A stretch of 64,000 nt of DNA, from positions 62,001-126,000 of the forward strand of contig CAXTVQ010000001.1 in the NCBI GenBank assembly GCA_964247705.1, written 5' to 3'. The first letter of the stretch is position 1. Each line of letters opens with the position of its first letter. Below are positions 1-8,492 of the stretch, one piece after another. Origin of the DNA: LMUY01 sp964247705 (GTDB lineage Bacteria; Pseudomonadota; Alphaproteobacteria; Acetobacterales; Acetobacteraceae). The position numbers and the translations under genes are program-made. A model generated the notes under the pieces. It made no database searches and was not told the DNA's origin. It saw nothing but the letters and a program-made list of their open reading frames with translations.

Positions 1-505
1 CGATGCGCCCCGGCTTGATATCGGCGTCCGGGATGGAGGCGGAGAAGGTCGCGAGCACGCCGGCCGCGATGTTGCAGACGCCGAGGCAGTTCGGCCCGAG
101 CAGGCGAATGCCGGCGGCACGGCAGCGCTCGGCGAGCGTGCGTTGCAGCGCAGCGCCGGCCTCGTCAACTTCGCCAAGACCCGAGGTGAACATGACGATG
201 GCGCCGACCCGCTTGGCGATGCAGGACGCGATGGCGTCTTCCGCCCGCTGCACGGGCAGGGCCAGGATTACCATGTCCACCGGGTCCGGCGCGTCCTCCA
301 GCCGCGCGAAGCAGGGCAGGCCCTGGATCGTGCTTTGCGAAGGGTTCACCGGAAAGATGCGGCCGGCATAACGCGCATTGAGCAAGTAGGCGATCGGACG
401 GCCGCCGATCTTGGCCGGGTCGGACGAGGCCCCGATCACCGCAATGCTCGCCGGCCGGAACAGGCGGTCGAGCGACGGTGCGGCCTCTATGATCGTGTCC
501 GGCAT
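1..505 (-). CDS. Acyl-CoA synthetase (NDP-forming type), N-terminal part, cut by window edge
   Basis: The first 168 codons of a - strand gene are present; the rest lies beyond position 1. The start is the ATG at 503-505. The visible protein opens with a CoA-binding Rossmann domain: LFRPASIAVIGASSDP near residues 15-30, then IFPVNP, and later MFTSGLGE and the GPNCLG motif near residues 138-145. This arrangement is typical of the succinyl-CoA-ligase-like acyl-CoA synthetases (acetate-CoA ligase alpha part, or the pimeloyl/feruloyl-CoA synthetase type) that make an acyl-CoA with ATP. The ATP-grasp half would be outside the window. It is divergent from a beta-oxidation and transport operon, so it may activate the substrate imported by that operon; this last step is inference. 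Confidence 0.85.
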   Translation of the reverse strand, partial: MPDTIIEAAPSLDRLFRPASIAVIGASSDPAKIGGRPIAYLLNARYAGRIFPVNPSQSTIQGLPCFARLEDAPDPVDMVILALPVQRAEDAIASCIAKRVGAIVMFTSGLGEVDEAGAALQRTLAERCRAAGIRLLGPNCLGVCNIAAGVLATFSASIPDADIKPGRI

Positions 506-582
506 ACGCGGTGGTCCCTTCGCCGGCCCCCGTTGAACCGGGGGCTTGTCGTTGACATCGGCGCTCGCCACCGACTAGCTTT

Positions 583-593
583 GTTATAATAAC
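583..593. promoter_or_regulatory. Short inverted repeat in the divergent promoter region (candidate operator)
   Basis: GTTAT and ATAAC flank a single base in an otherwise G+C-rich 150-bp gap between the acyl-CoA synthetase (-) and the ABC transporter operon (+). TATAAT (585-590) lies within it, so it could also be a -10 element. The symmetric AT-rich core resembles operators of GntR/TetR-type regulators, but no such regulator lies next to it in the window. Function is inferred only from position and symmetry. Confidence 0.35.
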
Positions 594-657
594 TGGCCGT
601 CCCGGCATGCAATCGAACGCGCCGGGCGCAATAGTATAAGCCATCCCACCGGAACCG

Positions 658-1512
658 GTGCGCCATGGCGGGGGAGTGGATGCGCACCTGTCCTGCACCG
701 GCGGAACACTCGTGCTGATCCGCCCGGAATACCCGGCGAACCGCGAGGCTTTGCTCTCCGTCTCGGGTGTGACACTAACCTACGCAACCGGCAATTCACT
801 CGTCACCGCGACCCACCGGGTTGATTTCGAGGTGTTCACCGGCGACCGCTTCGTGCTGCTCGGGCCTTCGGGCTGCGGCAAGTCGAGCCTGTTGAAATCG
901 GTAGGTGGCTATCTGCCGCCGACCGAGGGCAGCATCCGGCTGCGTGGCCAGCCGATCCATGCACCCGGCCCGGACCGCATGATGGTGTTCCAGGAGTTCG
1001 ACCAGTTGCTGCCGTGGCGCACCGTCCGGCAGAACGTGATGTTCCCGATGCTGGCCTCGCGCAAATGGCCGCGGCGCGAAGCGCTGGATCGGGCGGACGC
1101 GATCCTGGCGATGGTCGGCCTTGCGAAGTTCCGCGAGAGCTACCCCCACACCCTGTCCGGCGGCATGAAGCAGCGTGTGGCCATTGCCCGCGGCATGGCG
1201 ATGGAACCCGACATCCTGCTGATGGACGAACCGTTCGCGGCGTTGGACAGCATGACCCGGTCCGCAATGCAGGACGAATTGCTGCGGTTGTGGGAACAGA
1301 CTGGCTGCACGCTGCTGTTCGTGACGCACTCGATTGCCGAGGCCATCAAGATCGGCAACCGTATCCTGCTGCTCTCGGCCCATCCCGGCCGGGTTCGGGC
1401 GGAGATCAACAGCGTGCCGTCCGGCAACGCCGACCCGGCGATCGCGCGCGAGTTGGAGGCGCGGATCTACGGCCTGCTGTTCGGCGGCGCCGCTTCCGCC
1501 GCGGCGGCCTGA
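658..1512 (+). CDS. ABC transporter ATP-binding protein, nitrate/sulfonate/taurine (NitT/TauT) type
   Basis: ATPase of an importer: it hydrolyses ATP on the cytoplasmic face to drive uptake through the permease encoded next. Counting from the GTG at 658, the Walker A motif GPSGCGKSS is at about 69-77, the signature LSGGMKQR at about 166, and Walker B ILLMDEP at about 186, followed by the H-loop region FVTHS. Length (284 aa) is normal for the SsuB/TauB family. A GTG at 712, giving MLIRPEYP, is an equally plausible start and would give 266 aa. The stop is followed after one base by the ATG of the permease gene, so the two are surely co-transcribed. Confidence 0.9.
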   Translation: MRHGGGVDAHLSCTGGTLVLIRPEYPANREALLSVSGVTLTYATGNSLVTATHRVDFEVFTGDRFVLLGPSGCGKSSLLKSVGGYLPPTEGSIRLRGQPIHAPGPDRMMVFQEFDQLLPWRTVRQNVMFPMLASRKWPRREALDRADAILAMVGLAKFRESYPHTLSGGMKQRVAIARGMAMEPDILLMDEPFAALDSMTRSAMQDELLRLWEQTGCTLLFVTHSIAEAIKIGNRILLLSAHPGRVRAEINSVPSGNADPAIARELEARIYGLLFGGAASAAAA

Positions 1513-1513
1513 C

Positions 1514-2371
1514 ATGATGCGTCCCGAGATTGTCCACGAACTGCCGCCCGCCGATGGGTTATCCGTCACGTCGCGGCAGCTATCATGGTTCCAGCGGGTC
1601 TACCGCAGCTCGCTCGCGCGGCGGTTGTTCGTCATCGCGGCGCTTGGTGCGGTGTGGCAGGGCTACGCAACCTACGCCGACAATCCCCTGCTGTTCCCGA
1701 CACTCACCGACACGGTCCAGGCGCTGATCGAGAACCTGGGCAACGGCGAATTGCCGCTGCGCGTTGCGGTGTCGCTGCAGACGCTGGTGATCGGCTACGC
1801 GGGCGGCGTGGCGCTCGCCGCCGTGCTGGTGGCGTTGGCGACGTCCTCGTTGTTAGGCGCGTCCTTGCTCGAGACGCTGACGGCGATGCTGAACCCGCTG
1901 CCGTCGATCGCGCTGTTGCCGCTGGCGCTGCTGTGGTTCGGCATCGGCCAAGGCAGCATCCTGTTCGTGCTGCTGCACGCCGTGACGTGGGTGGTGGCGA
2001 TGAACACGTATTCCGGGTTCGCCTCGGTGTCGCCAACCCAGCGCATGGTGGGCCGCAACTACGGGCTCGGCTTCTTCCGCTTCATCGCCCTGATCCTGAT
2101 CCCGGCCGCGTTCCCCTCCATCCTGGCCGGGTTGAAAACCGGCTGGGCATTTGCCTGGCGCACCCTGGTAGCGGCGGAGCTGATCTTCGGCACCAGCTCC
2201 GGCACCGGTGGATTGGGATGGTTCATCTTCGAGAACAAGAACGACCTGCAGATCGCCAACGTGTTCGCCGGGCTGCTGACGGTGATCGCGATCGGCCTGC
2301 TGGTGGACAGCCTGCTGTTCCGCACGGTGGAACGCTGGACCGTTTACCGCTGGGGCATGCAAGGGCGCTGA
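1514..2371 (+). CDS. ABC transporter permease, NitT/TauT (SsuC-like) type
   Basis: Integral membrane permease of the same importer, 285 aa. It shows about six hydrophobic segments: ARRLFVIAALGAVW near residue 35, the 95-125 stretch, the pair around 135-175, and two late segments. The cytoplasmic loop that contacts the ATPase (EAA loop) is recognisable around NYGLGFFRFIALILIPAAFP near residues 183-205. The ATG at 1514 is preferred over upstream in-frame codons because it follows the ATPase stop directly. The binding-protein gene follows after 11 bp. Substrate cannot be read from the sequence; family members import nitrate, sulfonates, taurine, pyrimidine precursors or aromatic acids. Confidence 0.9.
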   Translation: MMRPEIVHELPPADGLSVTSRQLSWFQRVYRSSLARRLFVIAALGAVWQGYATYADNPLLFPTLTDTVQALIENLGNGELPLRVAVSLQTLVIGYAGGVALAAVLVALATSSLLGASLLETLTAMLNPLPSIALLPLALLWFGIGQGSILFVLLHAVTWVVAMNTYSGFASVSPTQRMVGRNYGLGFFRFIALILIPAAFPSILAGLKTGWAFAWRTLVAAELIFGTSSGTGGLGWFIFENKNDLQIANVFAGLLTVIAIGLLVDSLLFRTVERWTVYRWGMQGR

Positions 2372-2382
2372 GGGAAATACAT

Positions 2383-3390
2383 ATGGCAAGAACGAAGACG
2401 CTGTGGCTCGCGCTGGCGTTTGGCACCGCGTTGGCGCCGGCCGTGGCCCGAGCGGACACGGGCACGATCCGCTTCGCCCAGCAGCAAAGCATCGGCTACC
2501 TGCAGTTCGACGTGATCAAGCACCAGCATCTGCTGGAGAAGCGCGCGGCCGAGTTGGGTGTGCCCGACCTCAAGGTCGATTGGGCGACGTTCAGCGGGCC
2601 CGACATGATGAATGACGGCCTGCTCTCCGGCGCGGTGGACGTCGTGGCCGGGGGCGTGCCGGGCCTGCTCACGATCTGGAGCCGCACGCGTGGCACCTCC
2701 CAGGAAGTGCGTGGCGTCTCCGCGCTGACCCAGGGATCCAGCAAGCTCAACACCAACAACCCGGCGATCCACAGCATCAAGGACCTGCTGCCGACCAGCC
2801 GCATCACGCTGCCGGCGGTGCGCGTGTCGATCCAGGCCGTGGTGCTGGAGATGGCTGCGGCGCAGGCGTTCGGCGACGCCAACTACAACAAGCTGGATGG
2901 GCAGACGATCACGCTGTCGCCGGCGGACTCCTCCACCGGGCTCTTGTCCGGCTCCGGCGGGTTCGACTGCGCGTTCACGCCGCCGCCGTTCCCGGACCTG
3001 CAACTGCGCAGCCCGAAGATCCACACCATTCTCGACTCGTCGGACATCACGGGCGACACCTCCGCTTCCGTGCTCTGGACCTCCAAGCGGTTCCACGACG
3101 CCAATCCCAAGCTGTTCCGCGCGCTGCTCGACTCGCTGAAGGAAGCGAGCGACTTCATCAACCAGCACCGGCGCGACGCGCTCGCCTACTACGTCGAGGA
3201 TTCGCATACCTCGCTCACGGTGGACGACCTTGAGAAGATCACGACCGAGCCGCATGCGAGCTTCGGCGTCATCCCGCAAGGCGTCGAGAAGTTCGCCGCG
3301 TTCATGGCTAAGACCGGAGCGGTCAAAGTAGCGCCCGCCTCGTGGAAGGACGTGTTCTTCCCCGAGATCACCGACCAACCTGGTAGCTGA
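2383..3390 (+). CDS. ABC transporter substrate-binding protein, NMT1/SsuA-like
   Basis: Periplasmic receptor that delivers ligand to the permease. The 335-aa protein begins with a Sec signal peptide (MARTKTLWLALAFGTALAPA, probable cleavage after ARA near residue 24). The mature part starts with IRFAQQQSIGYLQFDV and later has the typical GPDMMNDGLLSGAVDVVAGG stretch, in which these proteins sense the ligand-binding cleft. A gene frame stays open far upstream through the permease gene, but the ATG at 2383 with its signal peptide fixes the start. It is the third gene of the importer and lies 10 bp before a beta-oxidation gene, so the ligand is probably an organic acid that is then degraded as a CoA thioester (inference). 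Confidence 0.88.
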   Translation: MARTKTLWLALAFGTALAPAVARADTGTIRFAQQQSIGYLQFDVIKHQHLLEKRAAELGVPDLKVDWATFSGPDMMNDGLLSGAVDVVAGGVPGLLTIWSRTRGTSQEVRGVSALTQGSSKLNTNNPAIHSIKDLLPTSRITLPAVRVSIQAVVLEMAAAQAFGDANYNKLDGQTITLSPADSSTGLLSGSGGFDCAFTPPPFPDLQLRSPKIHTILDSSDITGDTSASVLWTSKRFHDANPKLFRALLDSLKEASDFINQHRRDALAYYVEDSHTSLTVDDLEKITTEPHASFGVIPQGVEKFAAFMAKTGAVKVAPASWKDVFFPEITDQPGS

Positions 3391-3400
3391 GGCAGACCCT

Positions 3401-5494
3401 ATGAGCGAGACGGTTCCAGTCCGCTACCGGGTCGAGGACGGCGTGGCGGTCATCACCGTGGACAACCCGCCGGTCAACGCGCTCAGCACGGCCGTGCGCG
3501 AAGGCGTGGCGGCAGCGGTGGACCGTGCGTCCGCCGATCCTGCGGCGATCGCTGCTGTCCTGATCGGCGCCGGGCGGTCGTTCATCGCCGGAGCGGACAT
3601 CCGGCAGTTCGGGACGGTGCGGGCGAACCCGGCCCGCCGCGCCTATGAGGCACTGGACGAGTGCACCAAGCCGGTTGTGGCCGCGATCCACGGCTACGCG
3701 CTGGGCGGCGGGCTGGAATACGCGCTGGCGTGCCACTACCGCGTCGCCACGGCAGGCGCGAAACTGGGCCTGCCCGAGGTCAAGCTCGGCATCCTCCCCG
3801 GCGGCGGCGGCACGCAGCGCCTGCCCCGGCTGGTGGGCGCCGAACCCGCACTGGACATGATCCTGAGCGGCCGCCACGTACCGGCGCCCGAGGCGCTGGC
3901 GATGGGGCTGCTGGACGCCGTGGCGCCGGACGCGCTGGAACCGGCCGCCATCGCTTTCGCCCGGGAGAAGGCCGCGCACCCGCCGCATCCGCGCGTGCGG
4001 GACCGTGAGGCGAGCGCCGACCCGGCCATCTTCGAGGCAAAGCGGCGCAGCATCGCCCGCTCCGCCCGCAACCAGCGCGCGCCCTATGCCTGCATCGAGA
4101 GCGTGGAGAACGCCTGCACCACGCCGTTCGACGAGGGTATCCGGCGCGAGCGCGCGCTGTTCGAGGAACTCGAGAACCGGGAGGAGGCCCGCGCCTTGCG
4201 CTACGCCTTCTTCGCCGAGCGCGAAGTGGCCAAGCTGCCGGGCCTCGCCAAGGACGCGCCTACGACCACCATACGCAGCGTCGGCGTGGTCGGGGCCGGC
4301 ACGATGGGCGGCGGCATCGCCATGAGCCTGGCCGACTCCGGTATCGTCGTGAAGATCACGGAGCAGTCGCCCGAAGCGCTCGGACGCGGCATCGCCCGCA
4401 TCCGCAGCACGTACGAAACCAGCGTGCGCCGCGGCAGCCTGGCCGCGGATGCCGTGGCAGCGCGCATGGCGCTGATCCAGCCGGTGGCCGACCTGGCGGC
4501 GCTCGGCAACTGCGACGCGGTGATCGAGGCGGTGTTCGAGGATCTGGCGGTCAAGCGCGCCGTGTTCGCGGAGCTCGACCGGGTGATGCGGCCGGGGGCA
4601 CTGCTGCTGTCCAACACCTCCGCCTTGCGCATCGATCTGATCGCGTCGGCCACCAGCCGGCCGCAGGACGTGGCCGGCGCGCACTATTTCAGCCCGGCCA
4701 ACGTGATGAAGCTGCTGGAAGTGGTGCGCGGCACCGAGACCGCCCCCGCCACGCTGGCAGCGGTCATGCGGCTCGGCAAGGCAACCGGCAAGGTCGCGGC
4801 CGCGGTCGGCGATTGCGACGGGTTCGCCGCCAACCGCAGCCGCGCACCGTTCAACGCCGAGATGGTCATCATGCTGGAGGAGGGCGTGCTGCCGCAGCAG
4901 GTGGACCGGGTGATGATGGAGTTCGGCTACCCGATGGGCCCGTTCGCGGTGGGCGACCTGGCCGGGCTCGACATCGGCTACGCGTCCCGCCAGCGCCGGG
5001 CCGCGGCCGACCCGGGCTACCGCAAGCTCGTCATCGCCGACCGGCTGGTGGAGGCCGGGCGCAAGGGGCAGAAGACCGGCGCCGGATGGTACCGCTACGA
5101 GAAGGGCGACCGCACGCCGATCCCGGACCCGGCGGTCGAAGCCATCATCCGCGCGACGGCAGAGGAACTAGGGGTCGAACAGCGGGCGTTGAGCGACACG
5201 GAGATCCTGCACCGCCTGCTGTTCGCCTCCGTCAACGAGGCCTGCAAGATCCTTGAGGAGGGCATCGTCGCCCGCGCCAGCGACATGGATGCGATCTGGC
5301 TGAACGGTTTCGGCTTCCCGCGTTACCGTGGCGGCCTGATGTTCTGGGCCGACGGCGTGGGCGCCCGCGCCGTCTACGACCAGATCGCGGTATGGCACCA
5401 GCGCTACGGCCAGCGCTGGGCGCCTGCACCGCTGCTGCGTCGGACGGCCGAAGCTGGTGGACGCTTCCGCGAACTGACGGGCGGCGCCGGTTGA
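3401..5494 (+). CDS. Bifunctional enoyl-CoA hydratase / 3-hydroxyacyl-CoA dehydrogenase (FadJ/PimF-like)
   Basis: Catalyses steps two and three of beta-oxidation: hydration of a trans-2-enoyl-CoA, then NAD-dependent oxidation of the 3-hydroxyacyl-CoA. Residues 1-190 are a crotonase domain. Its oxyanion-hole motif is GRSFIAGADI, and both catalytic glutamates are visible, in GGGLE near 105 and in GLPE near 123. The dehydrogenase half starts with the NAD-binding motif GVVGAGTMGGG near 293-303 and carries the catalytic histidine in AHYFSPAN near 427. The C-terminal helical domain holds GFGFPRYRGG. At 697 aa it is a normal monofunctional-fusion length (FadB/FadJ 714-729). Its stop codon overlaps the TTG start of the next gene, which ties it to the acyl-CoA dehydrogenases. 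Confidence 0.93.
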   Translation: MSETVPVRYRVEDGVAVITVDNPPVNALSTAVREGVAAAVDRASADPAAIAAVLIGAGRSFIAGADIRQFGTVRANPARRAYEALDECTKPVVAAIHGYALGGGLEYALACHYRVATAGAKLGLPEVKLGILPGGGGTQRLPRLVGAEPALDMILSGRHVPAPEALAMGLLDAVAPDALEPAAIAFAREKAAHPPHPRVRDREASADPAIFEAKRRSIARSARNQRAPYACIESVENACTTPFDEGIRRERALFEELENREEARALRYAFFAEREVAKLPGLAKDAPTTTIRSVGVVGAGTMGGGIAMSLADSGIVVKITEQSPEALGRGIARIRSTYETSVRRGSLAADAVAARMALIQPVADLAALGNCDAVIEAVFEDLAVKRAVFAELDRVMRPGALLLSNTSALRIDLIASATSRPQDVAGAHYFSPANVMKLLEVVRGTETAPATLAAVMRLGKATGKVAAAVGDCDGFAANRSRAPFNAEMVIMLEEGVLPQQVDRVMMEFGYPMGPFAVGDLAGLDIGYASRQRRAAADPGYRKLVIADRLVEAGRKGQKTGAGWYRYEKGDRTPIPDPAVEAIIRATAEELGVEQRALSDTEILHRLLFASVNEACKILEEGIVARASDMDAIWLNGFGFPRYRGGLMFWADGVGARAVYDQIAVWHQRYGQRWAPAPLLRRTAEAGGRFRELTGGAG

Positions 5495-6612
5495 GCGAGC
5501 ACGCCGAGACGCTCGCGCTGCTGCGGGACAGCGCGGCCGGCTTCCTCGCCGCCGAGCATTCCTTCGCCCGGCTGCGTGGCCTGCGCGACGCGCCGGGTGG
5601 GCTGGACCGGCGCGTGCTGGGGAAGATGGCCGAGCTCGGCTGGATGGGGCTTGGCTTGCCGGAGACGTTGGGCGGCGCCGGGTTGCCGCTCGGAGCCGCC
5701 GCGGTGCTCGCCGAAGCATTCGGCGCGGCCCTGCTGCCGGAGCCGTTCGTGCTTGCCGGGGTGATGCCGTCGGCCCTGGTTGCCGCGATGCCGCCTGGCC
5801 CGGCGGCCAGCACCCTAGCCGCACGGATCAACGGTGGCGGCGTGGTCGCCCCGGCTTTCGCCGAGCAGTTGAACGAGGCCAACCCTGCCAACCCGTCCGC
5901 GACGGTCACGCTGCGCGGCAACCGGCTCGTGCTCGACGGCCGGAAGCTGTTCGTGTTGGCGGCGGCCGACGTCTTTCTGGTGTCCGCCTGCCTGGAGGGT
6001 CAGACCGTGCTGGCCGCCGTACCCGCCGGCGTTCCCGGGCTCACGCTTGCCGGACAGCGCATGACCGATAACGGGGTGGCGGCCACGCTGCGGCTGGAAA
6101 ACATCCCGCTCGAGGCCGAGGCCATCCTGCTGCGTGGCGACCCGGCGGACCGGGCCATCCGACGTGCCCTCGCGGCAGGGACTGTCGCGACCTCCGCCCA
6201 ACTAGCGGGCCTGTCTGCCGCCGCCATGGACTTGACGCTGTCCTACATGGGCGCGCGGGAACAGTTCGGTCAAAAGATCGGCAGCTTCCAGGCGTTGCAG
6301 CACCGCGCCGTGGACCTGCGGCTGCAGATCGAACTGGCCGGGGCGGGGTGGCGCAACGCGGTCCGGCTGTATGAAGCGGCGCCGGACGCACCGGCCACGG
6401 AGGCGGCGATCAGCGCCGCCAAGGCCCGGTGCTCGGACACGGCCCTGCTGGTCGGCCGCGCCTGCATCCAGCTCCACGGCGCGATCGGCTACACCGAGGA
6501 CGCCGATATCGGGCTGTTCATGAAGGCGGCCATGCGGCTCGCCTCCTCCTTCGGCAACGGCTCGGCCCATCGCCGCCGTTTCTTCACCTTGCAACGGAGC
6601 TTGGCCGCATGA
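5491..6612 (+). CDS. Acyl-CoA dehydrogenase family protein, probable non-catalytic partner subunit
   Basis: A 373-aa flavoprotein-family subunit. The start is a TTG at 5491 that overlaps the previous stop (TTGA); no ATG or GTG gives a full N-terminus. The C-terminal helical domain is recognisable by AREQFGQKIGSFQALQHR and ACIQLHGAIGYTEDADIGL. It lacks a glutamate both in the helix-G position (the sequence there is AAGTVATSAQLAG) and in the terminal xYEGT region (here SFGNGSAHR). The neighbour at 6609 retains the helix-G glutamate. Such unequal pairs form heteromeric acyl-CoA dehydrogenases, as described for PimC/PimD and the steroid-degradation FadE pairs. The non-catalytic role is inferred. 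Confidence 0.85.
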   Translation: MSEHAETLALLRDSAAGFLAAEHSFARLRGLRDAPGGLDRRVLGKMAELGWMGLGLPETLGGAGLPLGAAAVLAEAFGAALLPEPFVLAGVMPSALVAAMPPGPAASTLAARINGGGVVAPAFAEQLNEANPANPSATVTLRGNRLVLDGRKLFVLAAADVFLVSACLEGQTVLAAVPAGVPGLTLAGQRMTDNGVAATLRLENIPLEAEAILLRGDPADRAIRRALAAGTVATSAQLAGLSAAAMDLTLSYMGAREQFGQKIGSFQALQHRAVDLRLQIELAGAGWRNAVRLYEAAPDAPATEAAISAAKARCSDTALLVGRACIQLHGAIGYTEDADIGLFMKAAMRLASSFGNGSAHRRRFFTLQRSLAA

Positions 6613-7799
6613 GCGACGTCCCGCTGCGAGATCTCCCCGACCGAGCGCTCCGCGACCGCTTGCGTGCCTTCCTGCAGGCAACGTACCCCGATCGGCTACG
6701 CGGCGCCACCGACCGGCTGCGTGGCGTGGACTCCCGCTGGTGGCTGCGCACGCAGTGGGAACATGGCTGGCGCGCGCCGGGTTGGCCGGTGGAGCATGGC
6801 GGGCTCGGCCTGTCGCTGCAGCAGCAACTGTTGCTGCGCGACGAGATGGAGCGGTTCGGCGTCGCCCGCGTGCTGGACATGGGCACCACGATGCTGGGCC
6901 CGGTGCTGTTCCGCTACGGCACCCCGGAGCAGCGCGCGCAATATTTGCCCCGCATCCTCCGCTGCGAGGATGTTTGGTGCCAAGGCTACTCCGAGCCGAA
7001 CAGCGGGTCGGACCTGGCGAGCCTGCGCACGGCGGCGGTGCGGGACGGCGAGGATTACGTGGTCAACGGCTCCAAGATCTGGACCACGCATGCCAGCGAC
7101 GCGACCGACATCTTCACCCTGGTCCGCACCAGCCGGGACGGGCGCAAGCAGGAGGGGATCAGTTTCCTCCTCATCCCGCTCGCGACGCCGGGCATCACCG
7201 TCCGCCCGATCGTGAACCTCAGCGGTGAGGACGAGTTCTGCCAGGTGTTCTTCGAGGACGTGCGCGTGCCGGTCGCAAACCGGGTCGGCGAGGAGAACCA
7301 CGGCTGGACCGTCGCCAAGGCGCTGCTCGGGTTCGAGCGCATCTCCATCGGCAGCCCGGCGCACGCCCGGCACGCGCTGGCGACGCTGGACGGGATCATG
7401 GGCGCGCTCGGCTCGCACGCCGACCCCGACTACGCCGCACGTTTCATCGCATTGACGGCCGACCTGCATGACCTCGGCGTGCTCTACCGCGAGGTGGTGG
7501 ACGCGGCGCTGGCGGGGACTGCGCGCGGCGAGCAGTTCTCGATGTTGAAGCTGCTCGCAACGGAGCTGACCCAGCGGATCACCGAGACGATGCTCGAGGT
7601 CGCCGGCGAACATGCCGGCGTGCTGGGGGCGACCGATTTCGACGGCTATGACGCCAACAGCTTCAAGCTGTTCATGCTGGCCCGCCCAGGGACGATCTAC
7701 GGCGGGTCGAGCGAGGTGCAGCGGAACATCCTCGCCAAATCCCTGCTCGGCCTGCCGGCTGCGTCACAAGCGAACCCGGTCTCGCTGAAGAGCGTCTAG
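6609..7799 (+). CDS. Acyl-CoA dehydrogenase, catalytic partner
   Basis: FAD-dependent acyl-CoA dehydrogenase, 396 aa, first step of beta-oxidation. The ATG overlaps the previous stop (ATGA). Motifs: CQGYSEPNSGSDLASL near 126-142 (flavin and substrate contacts), NGSKIWTTHASDA near 154, ALLGFERISIG near 238-248, whose glutamate matches the helix-G base of isovaleryl- and long-chain acyl-CoA dehydrogenases, and PGTIYGGSSEVQRNILAK near the C-terminus. The position that holds the base in medium-chain enzymes is a glycine here. It probably forms a heteromer with the preceding subunit. The gene ends inside a perfect palindrome shared with the convergent regulator gene. Confidence 0.92.
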   Translation: MSDVPLRDLPDRALRDRLRAFLQATYPDRLRGATDRLRGVDSRWWLRTQWEHGWRAPGWPVEHGGLGLSLQQQLLLRDEMERFGVARVLDMGTTMLGPVLFRYGTPEQRAQYLPRILRCEDVWCQGYSEPNSGSDLASLRTAAVRDGEDYVVNGSKIWTTHASDATDIFTLVRTSRDGRKQEGISFLLIPLATPGITVRPIVNLSGEDEFCQVFFEDVRVPVANRVGEENHGWTVAKALLGFERISIGSPAHARHALATLDGIMGALGSHADPDYAARFIALTADLHDLGVLYREVVDAALAGTARGEQFSMLKLLATELTQRITETMLEVAGEHAGVLGATDFDGYDANSFKLFMLARPGTIYGGSSEVQRNILAKSLLGLPAASQANPVSLKSV

Positions 7800-7806
7800 A
7801 CGCTCT
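7789..7806. terminator. Perfect 18-bp palindrome containing the stop codons of two convergent genes
   Basis: AGAGCGTCTAGACGCTCT is fully self-complementary. Its central CTAG supplies the TAG stop of the acyl-CoA dehydrogenase on + (7797-7799) and the TAG stop of the LuxR-type gene on - (7796-7798), so the two genes overlap by 4 bp and both end in the residues SV. There is no U-tract on either side. A bidirectional transcription end or mRNA 3' stabiliser is a reasonable inference. Confidence 0.5.
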
Positions 7807-8395
7807 CGCCTTTGCTGCCGGCCGGCACGGCAAGATCCGAGCCGGTTGCGAACAGCGTACCGAGCAGCTTGCTCTGAGTATGAGCACCGGTCTTCGACCG
7901 GATCCGCTTGGCTTGGGTGCGCACCGTCTCCGGTTCGACGCCGAACTCGCGGGCGATGGCGCTTAGGCCCATGCCAGACAGCAACGCTATGGCGACACGC
8001 GCCTCGGCCGGCGTGAGGCCGAAGATGATCTTCAGCCTGGCGGCCGAGGGGGTTTGGCGCGCCTCCAGTTCGGTAATGCGCCATGCGACCAGGCCGCTGG
8101 CAAGCAGATGCAGGTCCGAGACGACGATCGGTATTCCCTCCCTGTTGCGCAGGCAGATCACGGCGTTCGGATTGTCCGGCGACAACGTGGCGAGGGTGCT
8201 GCGGATCTCCTTGTCCTCGCCCTTGCGCCGGGCGACCAAGATGCCGCTTTTCACGGCGAGCATGCCAAGCCGGGCCAGCAGCGCCTGGGCTGCGGGATTG
8301 GCATTGTGAACGTGCCCGGTGCGGTCGAGCACGAGCATCGCTGCCGGTGACAGGGCGGCCAACGCGGCAAAGTCATGTTCTGTTAAGACTTCCAT
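7796..8395 (-). CDS. LuxR-family (GerE-type HTH) transcriptional regulator with PAS-like sensor domain
   Basis: A 199-aa DNA-binding regulator. The C-terminal third is a GerE-type helix-turn-helix: FGLTPAEARVAIALLSGMGL near 125-145, AIAREFGVEPETVRTQAKRI near 147-167, and SKTGAHTQSKL. The N-terminal half resembles a degenerate PAS fold, with LVLDRTGHVHNANPAAQALL near 21-40; no phosphoacceptor domain is present. It is convergent with, and overlaps, the beta-oxidation operon and diverges from the CvpA-like gene across a 97-bp gap. Either neighbour could be its target; the sequence does not decide this. Confidence 0.88.
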   Translation of the reverse strand: MEVLTEHDFAALAALSPAAMLVLDRTGHVHNANPAAQALLARLGMLAVKSGILVARRKGEDKEIRSTLATLSPDNPNAVICLRNREGIPIVVSDLHLLASGLVAWRITELEARQTPSAARLKIIFGLTPAEARVAIALLSGMGLSAIAREFGVEPETVRTQAKRIRSKTGAHTQSKLLGTLFATGSDLAVPAGSKGESV

Positions 8396-8492
8396 GGCAG
8401 CATCACCTTACCCGCTTTGGGGGACGCGCAAGAGGGGCCCGCCTTGTAGCAAGAACCCGTGCCGATGGCGGTACGTGGTCGGAGGTTTGGGT

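Noticed and set aside
552..590. TTGACA at 552 and TATAAT at 585 as one promoter
   Set aside because: The spacing is 27 bp, too long for a sigma-70 promoter; only the TATAAT region is kept as part of the symmetric site.
3368..4684. Long open frame on the - strand opposite the beta-oxidation fusion gene
   Set aside because: High G+C keeps the opposite frame open; the translation is Arg/Gly/His-rich and has no motif, while the + strand has complete enzyme motifs.
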